A stretch of DNA of 64,000 nt, from positions 1,488,001 to 1,552,000 of the forward strand of contig CADCXD010000011.1 in assembly GCA_902806575.1 (NCBI GenBank), read 5' to 3'. A model generated the notes under the pieces. It had not been told where the DNA came from. It did no database searches and saw only the letters and a program-made list of their open reading frames with translations. Each line of letters starts with the position of its first letter. Position 1 is the first letter of the stretch. Below, in pieces: positions 34,132 through 45,904 of this stretch. Position numbers and translations under genes: made by a program. The DNA is from Jackrogersella multiformis (Eukaryota; Ascomycota; Sordariomycetes; Xylariales; Hypoxylaceae).

Positions 34132-35720
34132 TTACGCAGCCTTCTTCTTCCGGCTAGATTTCTTCGGTTCTTCCGGAGTTTCGGCCACCTTGGAGGCCCT
34201 CTTGCGCTTCTTGTCGGGGCTAATCGGCGTCGCGTTTTTAATGGCATTCGCCTCAGCTTCCTCGATTTCGGCTGCGGTGCTCTTGCGCTTCCGAGTGTTC
34301 TTAGCTTTCGGAGTCTGTGTCTCGATCTCCGCTGCCGGGGCGATAGCCATCTGCAGTTGTTCGGCAATGGCATCTTGGTCGTTGGGCGCATATGTTTCTT
34401 CGCCAGATAACTGGGGCTGAGAAATGCCGTTGGCATCGGCATAGGCAAGAGCGTCGGGGTCAGTCATATTTCGAGCATCAAGATTGCCAGCCTTGTACGA
34501 GTGAACGCGGGCGTTATACAATCGCAAGTTAAACTGATACGCATTGTTCCATGCCTAATACCCATATTAGCAAGAAAGAAAGCTAATAATTTTCATTAGA
34601 GCACACTCACGTTCTTCTCGGTCGGGGTCATAGATGCCCAGCGACGCTGACCTTCCTCCTGTACAGCGCCTTTCGGGGCATCCTGACCTAGGTCATTGGC
34701 AATGATGGGACGAGCAGTTTGCATGTAGAGGAAATACGGCGTCAATGGACGCTTAGGAGCGTTAGGATCATGCGTCCTCTTCTTGCGCTCCTTCTTCTCT
34801 TCCACGTGAGGTCCAAGCTCGCCGAATTGACCACTTATGCCATCTAGGTTGGCGATAAGATTTTGCATAGAATGACTAGTACCGCTGTCAAAGGGAGCAG
34901 GCTCTCCGATGAGAAGATTCGTCTGACGAAGAAAGTCATCTGAGAAGCTCTTCATAAGCCCGGTGATGGTGTTGAATCGGGCATGAACCTTATGGGAATG
35001 TTAGTGTGAATGATCATTGTGTACAAGGTATAGTAAGTGTATAGAACGGAATTAGTAATAGACTATTTTCATAGTAGTAAGCCATCATCAGGTGAGGGTG
35101 AGGGGCGTAAACAAGACGCCACCAAAGACGCGATTTGAATAAGGGTCTAGTTGGTGTGGATGATGATAGTACACGAGCGCCTCAAAGCCATATGCCGAAG
35201 GTAAATACAGCCCGTAATAGAGTACCGCAGTCTCGTCCTCCTCTTATCCATAGCTTAGCCGTGCTATGATAGTATGCACGTCGCGTACTAATGGACAACC
35301 TAAAGAAATATACGCGTCTTCATACATGATACATGATATAGGTATGATGATGAGAGACGATATATCCTTGTAGGCCAGATATAGAGAGCGTTGAGTTGAT
35401 TTGATAGTGATGGTCATAGCAATGGCAATGATGATGGATGGATGGATGAATAAATAAATAAATAAATAAGAATAAGAATAAGAATAACAAGGGAGTTATT
35501 ATTGTTATTGTTGTGGACTTACACTATCGCGAACTCGAACGAATTCCTCAATACCAATCGTCCTAGGAGGTACCCCGGGTCCAGCAGCAAGAGGCTGTTG
35601 CTGGATGGGTTGAGGGGGTAGCTGAGACGGCATGGGCTGCATGGCCATAGGCACCATACTCGGTGCTGGAGCAACTGGTGCTGGCTGGCGAGCAGGTTCC
35701 GTCTTTTTAGGGCGAGGCAT
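34132..35720 (-). CDS. HMG-box DNA-binding protein
   Basis: Single-HMG-box nuclear protein. Three exons: 35720-35523, 34988-34611 and 34554-34132; product 332 aa. The N-terminus is Pro/Gln-rich (MPRPKKTEPARQPAP). EFVRVRDSVHARFNTITGLMKSF-like helix residues follow, formed across the first junction. The HMG box (about residues 120-200) reads DPNAPKRPLTPYFLYMQ, then WASMTPTEKNAWNNAY, and is completed only by splicing the 56-nt second intron. The C-terminal tail has several basic KRKR/KKRKR nuclear-localisation-like patches and ends KKSSRKKKAA. The first intron is 534 nt, long for this genome, and contains a microsatellite block. It probably bends DNA as a chromatin or transcription factor; its target is unknown. 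It is not the MAT1-2 HMG gene by context, since no mating-type flanks are seen. Confidence 0.88.
35431..35488. repeat. Compound microsatellite (GGAT)n(AATA)n(GAATAA)n in an intron
   Basis: Consecutive short tandem repeats inside intron 1 of the HMG-box gene, ending about 35 bp downstream of the donor site in transcript direction. Likely length-polymorphic. Confidence 0.9.
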
Positions 35721-36210
35721 TGTGGCGACGATTGAATGCTTAGCGGTAATAGTAATGCAACTAACTCCTAATGATTCAGAACAAAATGGTGCCTGTTTGC
35801 CTGTGTTTACTTGCTGAGAGCTGGAGGTTGGTGCAGTAGGTAAGAGATAGGTAGAGTGCGCAATCAGTAAATAGTGTGCAGTTGGTAGGTGGTAAGTTGT
35901 AAGTTGTAAGTGGTAAGAAATAAAGTGGCAGAGGGTGTGACCACTGGAAGCCAGTGAAGAAATGGCAAGGAGCGCGAAATTTTTGGGGGAAAGAAAGTTT
36001 CGGGGGCACTCGCTGAACGGGAGCGGCGGGGCTGCCTCTAAATATGGGTGGCACTCAGGCTCGAGTGCTTGCTGATTTTGATTTGGAGAAAAAATATTAA
36101 TCACTGATCACTGAGAGGAAGAGGGAAAGAGGGAAGGAGGGAGGGGTCGCAGAGCTCCTTCCGGGGGGTCTGCACTGCACTTTGGTGGGCTCCAAGCTAA
36201 CTGCCTGCAG

Positions 36211-36252
36211 CTACCTAGGTACCTACCTGGGCAGGTACCTTGGTAGGTACCT
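36211..36252. repeat. Long ACCTAGGTACC/GGTAGGTACC motif cluster
   Basis: Extended 42-bp run of the palindromic motif (CTACCTAGGTACCTACC followed by GGCAGGTACCTTGGTAGGT), among the longest in the window. Confidence 0.85.
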
Positions 36253-38320
36253 CAAATTTAGGTACCTCAGGTTTTTAGTACTTCCAACAAGTACTTAAAT
36301 CCCAACACAAATAACCATTTTATTTAGACAAATTCGAAAATGCAACTCAATTTAAATATCTAATCCTGTGTAGAATTATCTAAGCCATTCGTTCGTGTAT
36401 TTTTCATCTTAATTCTTCAGATTATGGGTGTTTTATAATGGTTCCCTCTGTCAAGTTTACAGAGCTTCTTGTAGTGTCACCCGAAAAGATATGTCGCGTC
36501 CAGATTTTTTTTTTGGAGGGGGGAGGGGCTGGAGGGGAAACACAATCAGCCCAGCCCATTACCCGTAGAAGGAACAGCGCGAAGAAAAAATAAATAATAA
36601 ATAAAATCAGGGAATCAACAGGGCACAGATGGAACCAACCCAACTGGAGACACCCTTCTCTGCATCTCTACAATACTTCCTCCTTACAACATTTTATTTT
36701 CCTCTTAAGTCACTCTCTATCTACTCATAATGATGTTCTATAATTTTATTATATGCTTACCTTGTCGCGTATTTCAATATCATGGTTCAATGTTTAATTT
36801 AGATGCTTCTGTTAAATTTCATGTGTTTAAACGTTGCTAATAGCTAACAGTTAAGGCCCTGAAAGCTGTTCTAAATTTCTAGTGTCTTTAGAGATTGACT
36901 TCTAAACGTTGCATCACTGGACGCGCTGAAGGAGAATAGAAGTACCGAAATTTTGGTGTTGCTAGCGTTCTGTCAAAATCTCAAAATTCGCAATTCGATG
37001 GTTGCACCCGCTCAGCGTAAGCCGCCAATCGATTGGCTCAGCGAGGATAGTGCACCTGGTGGCCATCAAATCACATCAGCGCTTCCACTGAGCGTCTAAA
37101 GCGGCGGCAATCGCCGGTCCTTCCCCCATCACCTACCGAATTTTCAGGGTCAAACCTACCCCCCGGGCACCCTTCCAAACTATCGCTTCAGTGTTTCTCT
37201 CAGTGAACTCAGCACCCTCCTGCAAACCATTTCTCCCACTTTCTTACCACCCAAGCTTCTCAACTCTATTCCACCACCAGCTTTAAGGCTTTCAATCAGT
37301 AAATCTCCAATGCGACTGACCACAAGGTGCCATTACCCACCACGTTACCCCACAATATATTTATGAATTTACAGCACTCATATCCCTCTGCCTCTGCCTC
37401 CTTCACAGGTGTCAGTGAGATAATCTTGCCACTGAGCATCCATATGTGCTTAGAGGCTTAGTTAGAGATGCCCTCTGTAGATGGGCGATTCCCGTCAATC
37501 AACCATTGAATATTCCCCCAGCTCCTTGAACTCGAGCTCACCAGCGAGGCCCACAGTGCAATACCTACCTCCCAGCGAGACTCCTCTTTCTAACTACCAC
37601 CTAGGCTCTAGGTAATAGCCAGAGTTTCTACTTCTGATTGTATCCTGATGGTCTTTTCAGTTCTTAATGCTCAGAATTACACTTTCAAAGTCTACCAAGT
37701 AGCTGCATAGGTGCTCGGCAATCTCTAAGATGAACACTTAACAACATAACTGTAATCTATAACTGAAGAATCAGCCGTTTCCTCATCATTGTATTTTGCG
37801 TGTGCTTAGGCATGGCTTATTACCGTCATGCTGCCAGGTAGGTAGTTTACCATTCATAGATGATTCAACTAACTAGGTACCTAGGAGGTATGTAGCCCCA
37901 AACCATTGCGCTTTTACATAAGATTCACTATGCTAGACGTTTAAATCGCCAACAGTCCGTACATATTCGCAGATTTACGCATATAGTACCCTACCTACCT
38001 AGGTATATTAAAAGGTACACATATCAGGTTTTTATATTCTTACCATATATACCATTAAACGTGATAATATAAGGTTGCGATATCATTAAACAACTACTTA
38101 TTTCTGCCTTGCCATATACTCCGTATAAAAGCCTTTGAAATGCCTCGACCCTTAATAACATTATAGCTTTTCTTGAGCCTTAAGCTTTGCTATTCGGTGG
38201 GCAGCCTCGAGTATATTTAAGCTCGCTAGATACGGTTTCGATCGTACATTTATCTACCTGCTATAAATAAAATACCTAACCCATCAATTTATCTTGGTTG
38301 ATACTACCTACCAAGGTAGA

Positions 38321-38396
38321 TATAGTACCTATAAATAACTAATATAGTACCTATAAATAACTAATATATTACCTATAAATAACTAATATATTACCT
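38321..38396. repeat. 22-bp tandem repeat, about 3.5 copies
   Basis: Unit TATAGTACCTATAAATAACT plus AA starts at 38321, 38343 and 38365 (third copy TATATT instead of TATAGT), with a partial copy at 38387. AT-rich, non-coding. Confidence 0.9.
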
Positions 38397-40461
38397 ACCT
38401 ACTTATCTTATTATAACCTTATAGCTTCATAATTAATAAGGCCTTAAATACCTACGACATTATGTTTCTACAAGGTTATAAGTATATGAGATCGAGGGAC
38501 CACAAGCCTCCCTCCTAATCAATTTAAGATAAGACTTAGAGCACCTGCGCTACTGGACTACCTAGGGGGTACGTATACCTAGGTAGAGATAGTGCCGCGT
38601 TATTGTAGTGGTCCATTTAATAGTATAGTAGGTATTAAGCAGATGTTAAAACAAGAGTTAATCCTTGATATCATTACCAGACTTGAAACAATTTGTATGA
38701 CCCCTCATCCACTTGCTTAAACTACTATCACACCTAGCACCTCATAATGAACTACCTGTTTAGAATTATACAACGATGACGCTCCTATAGGTATATAGTT
38801 TTAGAAGACGCAAGATTCATAAACAGTGTAAAGTATTGCATGCAGCTATTCTCCTGTTATCTCTATATGTGGAAAGTACATAAACCCTATTTTGAAATAA
38901 CATTTGATACCTTGGGTCAAATCTAAGCCCTCTATGAGATAACTGAGATATACCCATATTCCTTTAAGACTGAATTCTTACCTAGGTAGTTGTATACCTT
39001 AGGTAGGTAAGGTGTTCAGTATAATGTCACTTAAAGCCTAATAGCCAATAAGTTAAATACAACTATAACCCAAAACCTTACATACATATGTATGCCATCT
39101 CTACCCAGCTCGGGGACATACGATGGCTGTCGGGGACTATTAAAGAAAGGGAAACCTCTCCTTCAGATTATACCACTTCTACATACACTTTCAATATCCA
39201 CGACTCTCCTCGTCTCCAATCGTTCCGTCCACGGGTAGGTCCTTCCGGCGGCGTCGAGAGACATTCCCCGCCACGAGTTTCCCACGTTACACGGCGATTG
39301 CCAGATCGGACCAGACGGGACTCTGGAGACCACGCGATTATGATTCGGATAATATATTATTCCATTCCGAATTGTAACATGTCCGGATCTACTGCCGGGC
39401 GAGATCCACCGTTGTGAACCACTTCCAGATTCCAACCCTCCCGAGGATGTAACCAATGAAGTGGTAGGAGGTATTGACTTCGAAACCGTTAGCACTAGTT
39501 TATCGGCTGCCAGTCATTTTCGGTCAGACCCGGAGCCACGCCGTTGAAATCTAGGTAGAGGTAGATATGGAAGCATCACATAATACCTAGCTAATGTAAG
39601 TAAGCCTACCTACCTAGGTACGCGTAATATTGCCAATATCTTCTAGGCAGTGCAGACCATATTAGTATATCTAATAGTCTATATCATTTACATACCTAGG
39701 TAGTAGCTACTATCTAGCTGCTAGGCACGTACTTACCAAATCTGTTCTCAGGTGAAGGAAGCTCAAGTTTTCCTGCATTGCTGCTTCCATTAATCCCTGT
39801 TGCCATTCATAGCGTACACTAGGATACCTAGGTACCTATCATTAAATATGGAGATGATACTATAGCTCATGTACCTATACTATCTACAATCACGTTTTCT
39901 ACCAGTAGAACTACTTCTGTAGGTATAAAGTACTTTTGCAGACTTACCCTTTTTTCGCGCCGGCATAAATTGTTTCAGTTATGATCGAATATGATCCACT
40001 CTTACCAGCATGCTGGGCTTGGCATACATCTACTCAAGTGGCACAAGTAAAAACATGAACCAGTGAAGCTTGTCGAACCGCCCCTTCTACCCCTCCAAAC
40101 TGACGATCCGTTGCAATTGCAACCAGGGTACGTAACCTAGCAAAGCTGAGCTCTCCTCCTATGTACACTAGAGACCTGTCTACCTGTTACCCCTCCCCCT
40201 CCTTTTTTCCCTCCTACTACCTACGCATATCCTGATGATACATAGTACGGTCCTATCATCCTATCATACACAGTCCTTCAATATTATACCCCGAACCTGA
40301 TCAGCTTACCGTATTATCGTTGTTCATATTCTGGGCCCTAATTAAACCAGACATCGTCCCTCCTCCTCCTCCTCGGTCGATCCCTTTTTCGACCATCTTC
40401 ACTATCACCATAACACCAACAACAATCATAACATAACTAGATATCGTCAAGGGAGTCAAAG

Positions 40462-43390
40462 ATGATTACTCTCAAGCCCTTCCCCGCCTTTTTGGGGTTG
40501 GCTTTCCTCTTCGTGTTCGCCCGTCCAGCCCTCGCTTTTGGCGCTGGTAACATTGCCGGTATGTTGTACCTATTCAGTCATCTACATTCTACATGTGTGG
40601 CGCAAACTCCTTGTTGACGAGGCTAACACGTGTAACAGGCATCTCCAAGGTCGAGGGGCAGAACTGTAGGTTTTCTCTTACTGCGAGTTAGTCCAAACCT
40701 GATAAGGTGTCTAATTTGCGATTGCGTCTAGGGCGTCATGGCGACATCGAAGATGTCCTTCTTACTATCGTGATGGCCAGAGCCGCCGGAGGCAAGAAGT
40801 TCGACAAACTTAATGTATCCCGTGTCTACTTCGGCAACTGGCTTCGAGACTACTCCCAAGCTATCGATGTAGGCACAGTCAAGACAGTCTCAGCTGAAGC
40901 TATCCGACTGCTTCTCTGTGTTCTTGGCTTCCTAACCTTCGGCTATGGTTCTAAGGAATTCGAGGTCACGGCTGACCGTCTAGGCTGCTACCGACCCGAA
41001 GACCATATTGACAACCCCAAGAACTACGCCGACAATGAAGATGCGACTCAGTACGACCGAAGACTGCGTGGGCCTGTTGATGAGAGAGTCGAGCTCGGAA
41101 TCGACGAGGAGACGGGAATGAAGAACTACATTGCCAATGATCGTGCTAGAATCATGACTTCGTCACTCCACATCAGACGACTATTCAGTCGCTGCATTGA
41201 GCTCGGCCGGTCCTACAAGCAGAACAACAGGAAGAGTGATCTATACGAGGCTTTGCGATTACTCGGCACTGGCCTTCACTGCCTCGAAGGTAATACCTTA
41301 TGCCCTGAATTTCCTACCAACATTACTCTTGCTAATTTGATCAAATAGACTTCCTGGCTCATAGCAACTATACGGAGCTGGCATTGATCGAACTGGGCGA
41401 GCGCAATATCTTCCCCCATGTTGGTAGAAGCACCAAGCTGCAAATCCCCGGTGCTCGACACGAGGTCTACCCTTGCGTGACAGGAACGTTTGGCGGTGTC
41501 GACTTCCTACATTCTGTCACTGGAGAAGGTTGGTTTACCTCCGGGCTTTTCCCTGGGGTCTCGTATACCGTAGCTAACTAGGATTTCTTAGTCTCGGACA
41601 AGTTGACACAGAATGAAATCCAAGAGCTTGAGGGGACTCTCCAGGAGAACTCAAGGAAGAACGATACTAGCATCCTGGAAGGACTTCTTGATAAGATCCC
41701 CGATGGCATCTTTGGAGATGACAATAAGAAGCAGAAACTGGAATCGATTCAGAGCAATGCTACTAACGTGCAGATGGAGAACACATCCGTCTCCCCAAGA
41801 GAACCAGAGGAATTCACTCAATATATCCAGCAAGTCTTTCAGCAGATAATTCCTGCTATCGAATTCCATGACGACCTTCTGAAGAGTATCAGCGAGACAA
41901 TTGAGAAAATTCCCATCTTGCCTCAAATCGTCGAGCAGCTTGAGGAGCAAATGTCGATGTGGGTATTCTCAATCATGGCTCCATTTGTTGTTCCTATCAT
42001 TCAACAAGTCAAGAATGAGCTTCGCACCGGGTCGTCCGAGATCATTGAGAGCAGTAAGAACGAGCAACTCATCGTCTTTAACGATGATGACTGCAGCGAC
42101 CCAACACACTCCATGCTCTCCAAGGATCACTTTTCCAACGTAAGTCGCCTGTCCATGAACAGCTTCTACATTACTAACTCCCCCTAGATTCTTAACGAAA
42201 TTGCGGGCAAGACTGCTAGCAAGGTCGTCAACTGGGTTGTGCCTCAACTCATGGAAGCATGGGACGATGATGGTGTCGACGTCGACCGCTTGATGAATCG
42301 CATCATCAATGGCGTTTTGCATCACCCGGCCCAGCGCGATATGGGAGAAGATGGTGCCCGTGACGGCCGACGGATCATGTTCAATTCTGTCGAGGAGTGG
42401 TGGAGTGAGATGGATGAGGGTGCTAAGGACGAATATCGTCAAAAGCTTTCTCGCGACGGCGTAGAGAATGGCGAGAACCACAAGGAGGGCGTCAATGATA
42501 GTGGACACGGTTGCGGAAAGCCTCTTGGTATGCACAAGAACTTCGCAAAGGGTGGAACCATGGAAGACCGCATTGCAGGCGCCGCTGCCGGTGCCATTGT
42601 TGGGGGTGTAACTGGCGGCATCTCTGATTTCGTCAGGACTCAATCTGGTGGACAGGTTAACTTGCCTAATATCGGAAACCAGGAGTCTAGCAGCTCTAGC
42701 GGTGGATTCCTTGGAGCTATCGGTAGCTCTCTTTTAGGCGGGGCTTTTAAGAGCAGCGAGACGGAGTCTTATGGCAGCAGACGCCAGGGCGACGATGGAT
42801 CGTACACCGAGAGCCGCACTGAGTATGGCCGCTCTGACGACCGCACAGGCCAGGCCGAATACTCCGAGAGCCGATATTCCGGTGGAGGTGAAAGCAGAGA
42901 GTACCGTCGCTACGAGCAAGACGATAGTGGTCGCGGCACCAATTACGAAGAACGCACCGAATCTCGCCCAAACTACGGCGGTGGCTATGAGGAACGCACC
43001 GAACGCCGATATGAAAGTAACGAAGACAGCTATGGCGGACGCCAGGAGAGCTACGGAGGACGATCCGAATACCAAGGGGGCGATGACTATAGTCGTCGTG
43101 AAGAACGCTCATACGAGTCTTCAGGCGGTGATGGTGAACGTTACGGACGTCGCGAAGAAGAAAGTTCTTCATATGGCCGAGAAGAGAGCTCTGGATATGG
43201 AGAACGCCGCGAGGAACGCCGCGAGGAACGCCGCGAGGAACGCCGCGAGGAACGCCGCGAGGAACGTCGCGACGAGGATGAGGGATCAGGTGGCTTCCTT
43301 GAATCAGTTATCGATCGCGTTGGTGGCGCTCTCGACGAGGGTAGCCGCCGTCGCCGTGATGGGGAGGGAGGTAGCGGATGGGGTTTCTAG
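40462..43390 (+). CDS. het-c: HET-C heterokaryon incompatibility protein
   Basis: Homologue of Neurospora HET-C, a secretory-pathway/plasma-membrane protein whose allelic forms control vegetative incompatibility together with pin-c. Six exons: 40462-40558, 40639-40665 (a 27-nt microexon), 40732-41289, 41349-41528, 41592-42139 and 42188-43390; product 870 aa. Signal peptide ITLKPFPAFLGLAFLFVFARPALAF in pieces (residues 2-26). The junctions rebuild GISKVEGQNWRHGDIEDV, the family hallmark. FDKLNVSRVYFGNWLRDYSQA and YIANDRARI follow. The middle region is amphipathic. The C-terminus (from about residue 610) is Gly/Ser/Tyr/Glu/Arg-rich and ends with tandem REER units, where Neurospora has a glycine-rich tail. 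No HET-domain partner (pin-c) is visible within this window. Confidence 0.94.
43202..43273 (+). repeat. 12-bp coding tandem repeat in het-c
   Basis: Unit GAACGCCGCGAG occurs five times perfectly (43202-43261), plus a degenerate sixth. Encodes an REER repeat near the HET-C C-terminus. Perfect copies suggest recent expansion. Confidence 0.95.
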
Positions 43391-44205
43391 TAAGGTCCTC
43401 CGTTCGCGGTCGTCGATTCCGGCGGGAGGTTTGAGTATGTGAGGCAGCCATGGCGAAGCTTGGGCGTATGTTGTTGAAAATACTCCGAAAGGTTGCTACA
43501 TTTGTGAGCCTATGATCACTGCAGGCATTTTCTTTCTGCCTTTCTCAATCAATGAACGAAGTCTTAAATATGATGTCACTTTATAATCGACTGTGAGAAG
43601 TAAGAAGCATGATATATGTAAGCCACCCTAAGAGCTATTCAAGGTCAAATTTCAACCCATGCTTTCTCCGCATCTAGTGATGCGGAGAATTGGCCCAGGG
43701 GTCTCTTAAGTAGGTATTTGTAACTAGTATATGACCTCACGGAGGTAGGATCCCGACGGCTATAGGAGACCGTCTCTTTTTCCGGATAATATTCCAATTT
43801 TGCCAGTACCTTACTCCACCTAGCTAGGCTCCGTTTCATCAACAGGGCCTCGACAGCCAATATATCTCCCATATATCTCCCACATGGTAATAGGCAAGAT
43901 CCCACAGGGCGACTCGCCTTAGGAGTCAGTAAACCCTGACGGCATAGTGCCTAGAAATCCTATAGTAATGGAAAGAAATTACTTCTCCCGGTGGGCCATA
44001 GTGAGGGGATGCGATCGGCGGTCTTTCTTTGGAATTTAGTAAATGGTTTAGGGACGTCGCGGGATCTTTTAAAGACGAGCTAGATTCCGAATTGCGGGCT
44101 TTTCTCGTGCCCTTTTCTTCGACTTGTCTTAGACGTCGATATCATAATCCTGCCTAGTTTTACTATTCCAAGGAATTTACGGACTCGAAGACTCGAAAAT
44201 TAGAC
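43391..44205. other. Intergenic region het-c / GH45
   Basis: 815 bp. The first part is the het-c 3' end, the last 150 bp the GH45 promoter. A 75-aa minus-strand frame is listed separately at low confidence. Confidence 0.5.
43645..43872 (-). CDS. Possible small hypothetical protein
   Basis: 75-aa frame with ATG at 43872 (start MGDILAVEALLMKR) and balanced amino-acid composition, no low complexity. No known domain, signal or membrane segment. It lies antisense in the het-c 3' region and may be chance or a gene remnant. Confidence 0.2.
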   Translation of the reverse strand: MGDILAVEALLMKRSLARWSKVLAKLEYYPEKETVSYSRRDPTSVRSYTSYKYLLKRPLGQFSASLDAEKAWVEI

Positions 44206-45061
44206 ATGCAGCTCACGACGATCCTGGGCCTCGCGGTCCCGCTGGGGGCGCACCTGGCGTCGGCGCAGGGGGCGTCGGGGTCGGGAGAGACGACGCGATA
44301 TTGGGACTGCTGCAAGCCGAGCTGCGGGTGGACGGAGAAGACGAACAGCGGTAAGCTGGTGGGCACGTGCAGCAAGAACGACCAGCCGCTCAACGACAAC
44401 GGCGCGACGAAGAGCGCGTGCGACAACGGCGGCTCCGCCTTCATGTGCAGCAACCAGAGCCCCTGGGCTGTCAACGACACCCTCAGCTACGGCTGGGCCG
44501 CCGTCCGCATCAGCGGCCAGACTGAGACCACCTGGTGCTGCGCCTGCTACGAGCTTACCTTCACCAGCGGCCCCGTCAGCGGCAAGAAGATGATCGTCCA
44601 GGCCAGCAACACGGGTGGTGACTTGGGCCAGAACCACTTCGATCTTGCGGTACGTTTTGTGATTTTGTTTTTCTCCTGTCCAATCTTCCGCCCTTCCCCA
44701 TGTCCTAGAGTAGAGAGCAGTTAGCGCCACAGTTGAAGCTGGAAAAAGCTGAAAATCGTCTAACAACAATGGTCACCCACAGATCCCCGGCGGCGGCGTG
44801 GGCATCTACAACGCGTGCACGAGCCAGTACGGGGCGCCGGCGAACGGGTGGGGCGAGCGGTACGGCGGCGTGAGCTCGAGGGCGGCGTGCGACGGGTTCC
44901 CGGCCGCGCTCAAGGAGGGCTGCTACTGGCGCTTCGACTGGTTCGGCGGCGCCGACAACCCCGGCGTCAGCTTCAAGCAGGTCGCGTGCCCCGCGGCCCT
45001 CGTCGCCAAGAGCGGGTGCCAGCGCAGCAACGACGCGATCGACGAGACGCCGACTGGGTAG
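44206..45061 (+). CDS. Endo-beta-1,4-glucanase, glycoside hydrolase family 45
   Basis: Secreted inverting endoglucanase that cuts amorphous cellulose. Two exons, 44206-44649 and 44783-45061 (intron 133 nt, GTACGT donor); product 240 aa. Signal peptide MQLTTILGLAVPLGAHLASA. The GH45 signature TTRYWDCCKPSCGW carries the catalytic base Asp. Next come CDNGGSAFMCSNQSPW and WCCACYELTF, and the second catalytic Asp lies in GGDLGQNHFDLAIPGGGVG, built across the splice. Cysteine-rich as in the family. It ends TPTG directly after the catalytic domain: there is no linker or CBM1. Coding DNA is strongly GC-rich at third positions compared with neighbours. Confidence 0.95.
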
Positions 45062-45904
45062 TCTTGATAAGTGCACGCCTGGTGCTATGCTCACGAGGAG
45101 TAGGGGAGACGTGAAGGGGTTAAAATGCCCTTGTAAGGGTCCAGGGAAGGGGGCGGGCTGTGACTAGGTGAGGAGTAGGAAGATTGGAGATGTACATAGG
45201 CTGGTGAAGGATGGGAAAGTATATACAGACTCGTACATATTCATAGTATTCCATTCTCTGTCTAAGAATCTTCTCTAATAATGGTAGATATTTTATATCC
45301 GTACTATTTAATTCCATTCATCGTGTTTTATATAGTAAGCAAAAGCATTCGGCATGACGTTATGACCGCTGGGTTTCCAAGTATGAAATTACTGAATTTT
45401 CGAACACAGGAGTGACCTCTTTAAATTGTTTCTGCACTGAAATAGGAATAACTTTTCGTCACCGGTATAAATTATACCTAGGTCAGGGCGGACATTCGCC
45501 CTACTAAGATCTCTTCCCGAAGTAAAGATTATTTACCCAATAAAAGTCGACGATATAGATTAACCGCAGCCCCCATTGGCATCTCGTATTATCGTCAGTT
45601 CTTGGCAGCCGCGGCAATTATCGTAGGATCTACGCACTAAGCTTCTTTTAAGATCCAATGCTACCCCACGTGTCTTTCATCGACGCCACTGTAGGCCATC
45701 TATCTAGAACATCCCTCAGGCATAAGCATAATATTAATGCGGTGTACCCCAAAACTTGGTTTGGTTCCTAGAAATTTGGCTAGAGATGCGGGTCGATAGT
45801 TTTGACTATAAATAGTTGAGTTTGTACGATGATCAAGCTCCAGATATGTTGAATTTCTAGCGCCCCTATCCTGAATAAATAATCCGTTTGCGGTATCTTT
45901 CACA
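45062..45904. other. Intergenic region GH45 / EEP-fold gene
   Basis: 840 bp, AT-rich, no supported gene. Contains the GH45 3' end and the promoter of the next gene. One ACCTAGGT motif near 45477. Confidence 0.5.

Larger units (their letters stand above)
35721..40461. other. 4.7-kb gene desert
   Basis: No gene I can support. 35721-36200 is the HMG-box promoter and leader. Motif clusters lie at 36211-36252, 37877-37890, 37993-38006, 38571-38586, 38983-39008, 39607-39620, about 39695 and 39824-39838. 36.9-37.4 kb is less AT-rich, with pyrimidine-rich promoter-like DNA but no open frame. 39.1-39.5 kb has balanced composition and open frames on both strands (see findings). The end (40.2-40.46 kb), with CT/TCC-rich DNA, is the het-c promoter. 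Confidence 0.5.

Noticed and set aside
42771..43442. 223-aa plus-strand frame with NAAR repeats
   Set aside because: Shifted-frame reading of the het-c repeat region; the het-c frame keeps phase across five introns.
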